From the NCBI GenBank assembly GCA_025464735.1, contig JAODMX010000032.1, positions 1 through 11,372 of the forward strand: DNA of 11,372 nucleotides, given 5' to 3'. The notes beneath the pieces are model-generated. The model saw only the letters and a list, made by a program, of their open reading frames with translations, did not search any database and had not been told where the DNA came from. Positions 6,522-11,372 of the stretch are shown here, piece after piece. How positions within the stretch are numbered: position 1 is the stretch's first letter; each line of letters opens with the position of its first letter. This DNA is from Frondihabitans sp. (lineage in GTDB: Bacteria > Actinomycetota > Actinomycetes > Actinomycetales > Microbacteriaceae). A program made the translations under genes and the position numbers.

Positions 6522-8492
6522 CTACACGAGCAGCTGGTGCTTCGCCAGGTCTTTGTAGAGCGGGGTGGAGACGACGAGCTCGGAATGTGTCCCGACACCG
6601 ACGACCCGGCCCTTGTCGAGCACGACGATCTGGTCGGAGTCGACGACCGTGGAGAGCCGGTGAGCGATGACGATGAGGGTGCGGTTCTCGGCGACGGCGT
6701 CGATTGCCTCGCGCAGCCGCTGCTCGTTGATGCCGTCGAGGGAGGACGTCGACTCGTCGAGGAGAAGGATTGGCGGTGCGGCGAGCAGGGTCCGCGCGAT
6801 CGCAAGGCGTTGCTTCTCGCCACCGGAGAGCATCACGCCGTCTTCGCCGACCTGGGCATCAAGGCCCTGGGTGCCCCGCTCCAGGACGGAGGTGAGGTTG
6901 ACGGCGTCGAGAACCCGGCGGCAGTCGTCGTCGGTGGCCTGCGGTCTGCCGAGGACGAGATTGTCGCGGATGGTGCCGGCGAGCACCGGGGCGTCCTGTT
7001 CGACGTAGCCGATCTGCGCCCGCAGCTCAGCACGGTCAAGGGCGCGGACGTCGACGCCGCCGAGCCGGACGATGCCTGACGTGGGGTCGTAGAAGCGCTC
7101 GATCAACGCCAGGATGGTCGACTTGCCGGCGCCGGAGGGCCCGACGAGCGCCGTGCGCTTGCCCTGCTCGACGCTGAAGCTCACGCCGCGCAGAACGGTG
7201 AGGTCGTCGCTGCCCGGTTCGGTGACCGGTGCAGTGGGCGAACTGAACTCGTCGAGGGTCGGGGGAGCGGCAGGGTAGGTGAACTCGACGTCTTCGAATC
7301 GGATCGCGGCGCCATCAACCGGGACCGCAGGATCCTGCGGTGCAGCCAGGAGGGATCGCGCGGTCGCCTGGTCGTGCTCGGTCTCGCTCGGCAGGTCGAT
7401 GATCTCCTGGATCCGGCCCAGGGCCCCGAGGGCCGAGTTGACGCTCGTCACGGCTCCGAAGGCGTTGCCCAGCGGCATGATCATCAGGAACAGGAAGAGG
7501 ATGAACGACACGAGCTGAGCGATCGTGTCGGCGCCGCTCGCGACGCGGTAGCCGCCCACACCCAGAACGACGAGGAAGGACACCTGCATCGCGACGCTGG
7601 CGATCGGCACCACGACGGCCGAGGCGCTGGCGACCTCGAGGCCGCGGTCGTAGGCGCCGAGGGAGTCCTGGGCGATGGCCTCCACCTCGCGGTCGGTCGC
7701 CCCCGAGGCGCGCACGGTGCGGATGGAGGAGATGGATCGTTCGACTGCGGCGGTGAGGTCGCCGACTTTGCGCTGGGCGCGCTGGCTGGCGACCCTGATC
7801 CGACGGGAGAGGCTCACCACGACCACGACGGACACCGCCACGACGAGGACGGTGAGCCCTAGGAGCACGGGGTCGATGAACGCCATGCCGACGATTGCGC
7901 CGACGAAGGTGAGAGACCCGCCGATGGCATCGACGAGCCCCTGGGTCAGAACCGCGCGAAGCAGGGTCGTATCGGATCCGACCCGCGAGACGAGGTCACC
8001 GGTGCGGCGGGCGTCGAACTCGCTGATCGGGAGGTGCAGCATCCGCGCGACGAGCTGGCGCCGGCTTGAGAGGACCACGGCCTCGCCCGTCCGCTGCAGC
8101 AGGTAGTGCTGGAAGCCGCTCAGGACGCCCGAAATCACGACGAGTGCGACGAGCGCCACCACAAGAATTCCCAGAGGCTTGTGGTTCTGCACGAAGCCGA
8201 TCACCTGGTTGACCAGCAGCGGCTGCGCGAGCGAGGCGGCCGCCCCGAGGACGCTCAGGGCGATGACGACCGCCATCATCTTTTTGTGTTCGAAGAGGTA
8301 CGGCACGAGCTGGCTGAACTTCGCGCGCGGACCCTCGGGGATCGGCCGCCCGTTGCGGTCGAGGCGTTCGGGTCGCTGTCGCGGTCGGCGCCGTTTCTTC
8401 GCCGAGCCCGCCGGAACCGGGTCGGAAACGGACGATGCTCCGGACGCCGAGGGTGCTGACTCGGGCGGACGGGTCGTGGTGTCGGACGTCAT
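6522..8492 (-). CDS. ABC exporter half-transporter (membrane domain plus ATPase)
   Basis: A 656-residue type IV ABC exporter subunit, expected to act as a homodimer, or with an unseen partner, to expel a lipid, drug or peptide from the cell. Residues 1-55 form a Ser/Pro-rich then strongly basic cytoplasmic tail (KKRRRPRQR at 32-40). The membrane domain spans about 60-360, with a typical coupling region around LHLPISEFDARRTGDLVSRV (152-171). The ATPase shows A-loop Tyr406, Walker A GPSGAGKS (451-458), Q-loop Gln499, signature LSGGE (555-559), Walker B ILLLDE (575-580) with the catalytic Glu580, and His611. All catalytic residues are intact, so it can be a homodimer of the BmrA/LmrA/MsbA kind. 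About 20 extra Pro/Ser-rich residues lie between the A-loop and the next strand (about 409-430). The start ATG has GGAAGG four bases upstream. The substrate cannot be told from sequence. Confidence 0.9.
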   Translation of the reverse strand: MTSDTTTRPPESAPSASGASSVSDPVPAGSAKKRRRPRQRPERLDRNGRPIPEGPRAKFSQLVPYLFEHKKMMAVVIALSVLGAAASLAQPLLVNQVIGFVQNHKPLGILVVALVALVVISGVLSGFQHYLLQRTGEAVVLSSRRQLVARMLHLPISEFDARRTGDLVSRVGSDTTLLRAVLTQGLVDAIGGSLTFVGAIVGMAFIDPVLLGLTVLVVAVSVVVVVSLSRRIRVASQRAQRKVGDLTAAVERSISSIRTVRASGATDREVEAIAQDSLGAYDRGLEVASASAVVVPIASVAMQVSFLVVLGVGGYRVASGADTIAQLVSFILFLFLMIMPLGNAFGAVTSVNSALGALGRIQEIIDLPSETEHDQATARSLLAAPQDPAVPVDGAAIRFEDVEFTYPAAPPTLDEFSSPTAPVTEPGSDDLTVLRGVSFSVEQGKRTALVGPSGAGKSTILALIERFYDPTSGIVRLGGVDVRALDRAELRAQIGYVEQDAPVLAGTIRDNLVLGRPQATDDDCRRVLDAVNLTSVLERGTQGLDAQVGEDGVMLSGGEKQRLAIARTLLAAPPILLLDESTSSLDGINEQRLREAIDAVAENRTLIVIAHRLSTVVDSDQIVVLDKGRVVGVGTHSELVVSTPLYKDLAKHQLLV

Positions 8493-8528
8493 GGTGCCTT
8501 CCGGTGGCGGGTGGTGTCGCTGAGGGCG

Positions 8529-8534
8529 ATTTTA
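8529..8534 (-). promoter_or_regulatory. Candidate -10 of the ABC exporter gene
   Basis: On the - strand TAAAAT (8534 down to 8529) stands out in otherwise G+C-rich DNA and would start a transcript of about 30 nt leader. GGAAGG (8502 down to 8497) serves as ribosome binding site before the ATG at 8492. No clear -35 was found. Confidence 0.5.
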
Positions 8535-8582
8535 GCCGCCCCGTCCGGAAGCCACCCGCACGTCGTCGACCCAACGGAAGTG

Positions 8583-9221
8583 CTAGTCGAGGGTGTCGAA
8601 TCCCGTGTCGAGTTCACCCGGAAGACGGTGCCCCATGCGGTCGCGTTTTGTGTCGAGGTACGACTCGTTGAATGCGCCCACGCCGACCACGAGTGGCACC
8701 ATCTCGGTCACCTCGATGCCGTGGGCCGTGAGCTGGTCGCGCTTGTCTGGATTGTTCGTCAGCAGACGAATCGACGAGATCCCGAGGTCGCGAAGGATCT
8801 CTGCGGCCGCGACGTACTCTCGGGCGTCGGCCGGCAGACCGAGGGCCAGGTTGGCGTCGAGCGTGTCGAGGCCGTCCTCCTGGAGCTTGTAGGCCCTGAG
8901 CTTGTTGATGAGACCGATGCCGCGACCCTCATGACCGCGCAGGTAGATGACGACGCCCCCGTGGTTGTGGATCGTGTCGAGGGCAGCGTCGAGCTGCGGG
9001 CCGCATTCGCATTTCAGGGATCCGAATGCTTCGCCGGTCAGACACTCCGAGTGGACTCGCACGAGCGTCCCGTCGTGGGGCTCTCCAGCGACGATCGCGA
9101 TGTGGTCGGCGCCGGTGTCGAGGTCTCGGTAGGCCCGCATCTTGAAGGTGCCGTGGTTCGTGGGCACGGTGGTCTCGACCTCGAAGGAGACGTGTGGTCT
9201 CACAGCATTCGTTCCGGTCAT
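8583..9221 (-). CDS. ribA: GTP cyclohydrolase II (stand-alone RibA)
   Basis: A 212-residue enzyme that opens the imidazole ring of GTP to give 2,5-diamino-6-ribosylamino-pyrimidinone phosphate, formate and pyrophosphate, the first step of riboflavin synthesis. The zinc ligands are Cys60, Cys71 and Cys73 (SECLTGEAFGSLKCECG, 58-74). RGHEGRGIGL (95-104) is the phosphate/guanine region. Tyr111 (RAYKLQ), Asp132 and Arg134 (ADAR) line up with E. coli residues Y105, D126 and R128 reported as important. TNNPDK (155-160) is also characteristic. The chain has no RibB (DHBP synthase) domain, although many actinobacteria carry the RibBA fusion. Its ATG overlaps the ribD stop as ATGA (9221-9218), with GGGAG (9232-9228) as ribosome binding site, so translation is probably coupled to ribD. 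Confidence 0.95.
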   Translation of the reverse strand: MTGTNAVRPHVSFEVETTVPTNHGTFKMRAYRDLDTGADHIAIVAGEPHDGTLVRVHSECLTGEAFGSLKCECGPQLDAALDTIHNHGGVVIYLRGHEGRGIGLINKLRAYKLQEDGLDTLDANLALGLPADAREYVAAAEILRDLGISSIRLLTNNPDKRDQLTAHGIEVTEMVPLVVGVGAFNESYLDTKRDRMGHRLPGELDTGFDTLD

Positions 9222-10258
9222 AGTGAGCTCCCGCTCTGTGTTCGGGCGAGGATCACCAGATCGTCGCCGAGGGGCGTGACGCGCTCCACTCGGAGGTGGA
9301 GTTGGGCGTCGATTGTGTCTACTCCGATGTCGCCGAGAGCCATCCGAGGGCCTCCCAGCAGCGTGGGCGCGAGGTAGACGAGAAAGTCGTCGACGAGGTG
9401 GCGGCGGACGAATTCGCTCGCGACGGTCGGGCCGCCTTCGACGAACACGCTCCGAATTTCGCGTCGATAGAGGTCGCGGAGAACCTTCTCGAGATCGCGG
9501 CTGTGCGTCTCGATCACACCATGGGGGTGACGAAGGATCTTGGCGGTCGCCGGAACGGGGCGGGTTCCGACCACGACGGGGATCGGCTGACCGGCCAGCA
9601 GCTCGCCGCCGTCGCCCCGCGCCGTGAGGGTGGGGTCGTCGGCGAGAACGGTTCCTGTGCCGACGAGGATGGCGTCATGGCTGGCCCGCTGCTCGTGGAC
9701 GTGCTGTCGCGCCGCGGCTCCTGTGATCCACTGGCTCGTGCCGTCAGCTGCTGCTGCCCGGCCGTCGAGGCTCGATGCCCACTTGAGCGTCACGAACGGG
9801 CGCTGGAGTCGCTCGGCGGTGAGCCAGCGGCGCAGGTGCAGGGAGACCTCGCCTCGGAGGATGCCTTCGTCGACGCTGACGCCGGCGGCACGGAGGCGCG
9901 CAGCTCCGCCGCCTGAGGCCTCGCCGGGGTCGGCAACGGCGAAGGCCACGTGGGCGATCCCGGCGTCGATCAGAGCCTGACTGCACGGGCCCGTTCGGCC
10001 GAGGTGGTTGCACGGCTCGAGCGTGACGACGGCCGTGAGGCCCCGCGCGCCGCCCGGGGGAAGCGCAGACAGGGCGTCGACCTCGGCATGGGCCGTGCCG
10101 GCCCCCCGGTGCCAGCCCTCGGCCACGATTTCGCCTGCGGGCGAGAGGAGAACGCAGCCCACCTGCGGATTGACGCCCGTTACCGGACCGTGCGCGGCGA
10201 GCGAAAGGGCATGCCGCATGGCGTGCTCGATCCGTTCGGGCGAGGGAATGGTGGTCAC
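9218..10258 (-). CDS. ribD: Bifunctional riboflavin deaminase/reductase RibD
   Basis: A 346-residue cytoplasmic enzyme for the second and third steps of riboflavin synthesis: deamination of the pyrimidine made by RibA, then NADPH reduction of its ribosyl chain. The N-terminal deaminase domain (about 4-145) has the zinc site HAE (57-59) and PCNHLGRTGPC (82-92), with Cys83 and Cys92. The usual serine of PCSH is an asparagine here. The reductase domain (about 153-340) shows LKWASSLDGR (158-167), VGTGTVLADDPTLTAR (199-214) and VEGGPTVASEF (273-283). The GTG start at 10258 is chosen because AAGGAA precedes it at good distance and the family begins within a few residues of this point. The frame stays open upstream to 10510, but that part has no family character and overlaps the next gene. 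It ends inside the ribA start codon. Confidence 0.93.
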   Translation of the reverse strand: MTTIPSPERIEHAMRHALSLAAHGPVTGVNPQVGCVLLSPAGEIVAEGWHRGAGTAHAEVDALSALPPGGARGLTAVVTLEPCNHLGRTGPCSQALIDAGIAHVAFAVADPGEASGGGAARLRAAGVSVDEGILRGEVSLHLRRWLTAERLQRPFVTLKWASSLDGRAAAADGTSQWITGAAARQHVHEQRASHDAILVGTGTVLADDPTLTARGDGGELLAGQPIPVVVGTRPVPATAKILRHPHGVIETHSRDLEKVLRDLYRREIRSVFVEGGPTVASEFVRRHLVDDFLVYLAPTLLGGPRMALGDIGVDTIDAQLHLRVERVTPLGDDLVILARTQSGSSL

Positions 10259-10301
10259 GGGGTTCCTTGGTTGGGGGTAGGACGAAGCGGTGCTGCATCC
10301 G

Positions 10302-10307
10302 ACCATA
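10302..10307 (-). promoter_or_regulatory. Weak -10 candidate upstream of ribD
   Basis: On the - strand TATGGT (10307 down to 10302) fits TAnnnT and would give a leader of about 35-40 nt. The 115-nt gap upstream of ribD shows no FMN riboswitch that I can recognise. Support is pattern only. Confidence 0.3.
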
Positions 10308-10338
10308 ACCAACGCTCGTCTCGCCCAGCTATTCCGCT

Positions 10339-10377
10339 GTGACGGCGTAACGGCGGCGTTACGTCGCGAGTCGTCAC
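10339..10377. promoter_or_regulatory. Palindrome between the acetyltransferase gene and ribD
   Basis: CGTAACG (10346-10352) and CGTTACG (10357-10363) form a perfect 7-bp inverted repeat around GCGG. It is framed by a second complementary pair, GTGACG (10339-10344) and CGTCAC (10372-10377), the latter containing the acetyltransferase stop codon. It could be a hairpin ending the upstream transcript, although no T-run follows on the - strand, or an operator for ribDA. Confidence 0.55.
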
Positions 10378-10952
10378 CGGACAGAAGCCAGGGGCTCGGT
10401 GTCGCTCGGCCAGCCCGATTTCGGAGAGCGGTCGTCGGTGGCTCTGAGGTGCGCCTGCCAGCACGGGGGGTGTTTTCGATCGCGGTCGGGTTGGAGACCC
10501 GGGCCAACACCCGTGTAAGTGAAGCCGGCCCGCCGCGCGACCCCGGCGGAAGCGATGTTGCCGACGTAGCACTCCCAGGTCACGTCGTCGATGCCCTCGT
10601 CGAACGCCCAGTCGGCGATTAGCCCCACGGCCTCGGTCATGAGCCCCCGCCCCCGAGCTTCAGGAGCCGACCAGAAGCCGACGTCGTGGTGCATCATCCT
10701 GATACTGACCATGCCGACGAGGAGACTCGAGCCCGGCTCACGAAGCCCCCAGGTGTACTCGCGCCCCGTCAGCCAGCCCCGCTCGACGATCTGCGAGACA
10801 AAGTACTGAGCGTCGCCCCACGTATACGGGATCGGGACGGTTGTGAACTTCTGCAGTTGTTCGTCCTGGCACGCCTCGTAGATCGCCGCGATGTCGGCAC
10901 TGCGCGGCACTTCCAACCGCACTCGCGACGACTCGAGCTCGAACGGCTGCAT
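10374..10952 (-). CDS. GNAT-family N-acetyltransferase (RimJ/RimL-like)
   Basis: A 192-residue acetyltransferase expected to transfer the acetyl group of acetyl-CoA to an amine, either a protein N-terminus or a small molecule. The acetyl-CoA binding motif A is seen at VGFWSAPEARGRGLMTEAV (91-109), with the R/QxxGxG-type loop ARGRG (99-103). NIASAGVARRAGFTYTG (132-148) is the later conserved block typical of the Acetyltransf_3 group. The N-terminal block RVRLEVPRSAD (10-20) also fits that group. The ATG at 10952 is chosen because a strong GAGGAGA lies a few bases upstream. The open frame continues to 11123 into trpS, but that extension overlaps the neighbour and looks non-coding. It lies 40 nt after trpS on the same strand, so they may be co-transcribed. 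The last 25-30 residues are polar and look disordered. Substrate unknown. Confidence 0.88.
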   Translation of the reverse strand: MQPFELESSRVRLEVPRSADIAAIYEACQDEQLQKFTTVPIPYTWGDAQYFVSQIVERGWLTGREYTWGLREPGSSLLVGMVSIRMMHHDVGFWSAPEARGRGLMTEAVGLIADWAFDEGIDDVTWECYVGNIASAGVARRAGFTYTGVGPGLQPDRDRKHPPCWQAHLRATDDRSPKSGWPSDTEPLASVR

Positions 10953-10992
10953 CGGATCTCCTCTGCCTGACTGGTCGAACGTACGCCCTTCG

Positions 10993-11372
10993 TCAGTGGA
11001 CTTTGCGAACGAATCCGATGCGGTCGTAGACCGTGGCGAGGGTCTTCGTAGCGATCTCGTCGGCACGATCGGCGTTGCCGGCCAGTACTCGGTCGAGCTC
11101 CGCCGGATCGGCGAGAAGCTCAAGTGTGCGTTCGCGCACGGGCGTGAACACCTCGACCACTACCTCGGCGACGTCTTTCTTGAGGTCGCCGTAACCCCGG
11201 CCCTGGTACTGCTCCTCGAGGGCTGCGATCGGCTGCCCAGAAAAGGCGGACAGGATGGTCAGGAGGTTCGAGACGCCGGGCTTCTCGGCTCGGTCGAAGC
11301 GGATCTCGCGACCGGTGTCGGTGACGGCGCTGCGGATCTTCTTGGCCGTCTTCGAAGGCTCGTCGAGCATCC
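10993..11372 (-). CDS. trpS: Tryptophanyl-tRNA synthetase, C-terminal part (runs off the window)
   Basis: About the last 125 residues of a class I aminoacyl-tRNA synthetase that charges tRNA-Trp. The gene continues beyond the right edge, so the HIGH-like and KMSKS motifs are not visible. The sequence begins just after where KMSKS would stand, with LLDEP-like MLDEPSKTAKKIRSAVTDTG. It then follows the TrpS tail closely: IRFD, KPGVSNLLTILSAFSGQ, YQGRGYGDLKKDVAEVVVE, TPVRERTLELLADPAELDRVL, and a final helix ending FVRKVH. This agrees with the family end I know from Bacillus TrpS. The ATG at 11370 is an internal methionine and not the gene start. No frame damage is seen. Some bacteria carry two trpS genes; this part alone does not say which one this is. 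Confidence 0.93.
   Translation of the reverse strand, partial: MLDEPSKTAKKIRSAVTDTGREIRFDRAEKPGVSNLLTILSAFSGQPIAALEEQYQGRGYGDLKKDVAEVVVEVFTPVRERTLELLADPAELDRVLAGNADRADEIATKTLATVYDRIGFVRKVH

Noticed and set aside
8511..9377. Open frame of 288 codons on the + strand opposite ribA
   Set aside because: It is antisense to a fully recognisable GTP cyclohydrolase II and shows no family features of its own.
10259..10373. FMN riboswitch upstream of ribD
   Set aside because: The gap is shorter than a usual RFN element and I could not find its conserved opening or multi-stem pattern by eye.
10259..10510. N-terminal extension of RibD by 84 residues
   Set aside because: The extension runs through the palindrome and into the acetyltransferase gene, and contains no deaminase sequence. 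The GTG at 10258 has a good ribosome binding site.
1..11372. Mobile element, prophage, CRISPR array or defence island
   Set aside because: No transposase, integrase, terminal inverted repeat pair, regularly spaced repeat array or known defence protein is present. All main genes are recognisable metabolic, transport or housekeeping families.

Overview
The window is G+C-rich, densely packed bacterial DNA. Candidate -10 hexamers of the TAnnnT type sit about 6-7 nt before ATG codons with no usable Shine-Dalgarno (leaderless arrangement). Together with the protein families present, this points to an actinobacterium, plausibly a Microbacteriaceae-like organism. The lineage is inferred from sequence style and not from any search. 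Most of the window is ordinary chromosomal housekeeping and transport DNA. I see no phage, insertion sequence, CRISPR array, toxin-antitoxin or defence locus, and no convincing new multi-gene system.

Layout. Positions 1-37 hold the 3' end of a tRNA on the + strand, followed by an intrinsic terminator (52-76) and a G+C-rich spacer with a second hairpin and a 10-bp tandem repeat. Next, on the + strand, come a molybdate/tungstate-type lipoprotein binding protein (346-1287), a fused permease-ATPase for the same importer (1345-3162), a ribokinase (3215-4156), a membrane-anchored PBP4-type D-Ala-D-Ala carboxypeptidase (4245-5750) and a nicotinamidase of the PncA family (5914-6504). A 60-bp A+T-richer dyad with four copies of one heptamer lies between the last two.

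The second half reads on the - strand. It holds an ABC exporter half-transporter (6522-8492), which converges on pncA with a 17-nt gap, then a riboflavin pair, ribD followed by ribA with an ATGA overlap (10258 down to 8583), a RimJ/RimL-like GNAT acetyltransferase (10374-10952) and the C-terminal part of tryptophanyl-tRNA synthetase running off the right edge (10993-11372).

How the genes work together. The binding protein and the permease-ATPase fusion should form a complete oxyanion importer from two genes. RibD and RibA give the GTP-opening step and the following deaminase and reductase steps of riboflavin synthesis. RibB, RibE and RibH functions are not in the window. The other genes look like independent units: ribose phosphorylation, peptidoglycan trimming, NAD salvage, efflux, protein or small-molecule acetylation, and tRNA charging. 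The items most worth a second look are the 60-bp dyad at 5810-5869, the ModB-ModC fusion, the duplicated coding end at 1273-1302, and the isolated ribD-ribA pair with a palindrome near its start.
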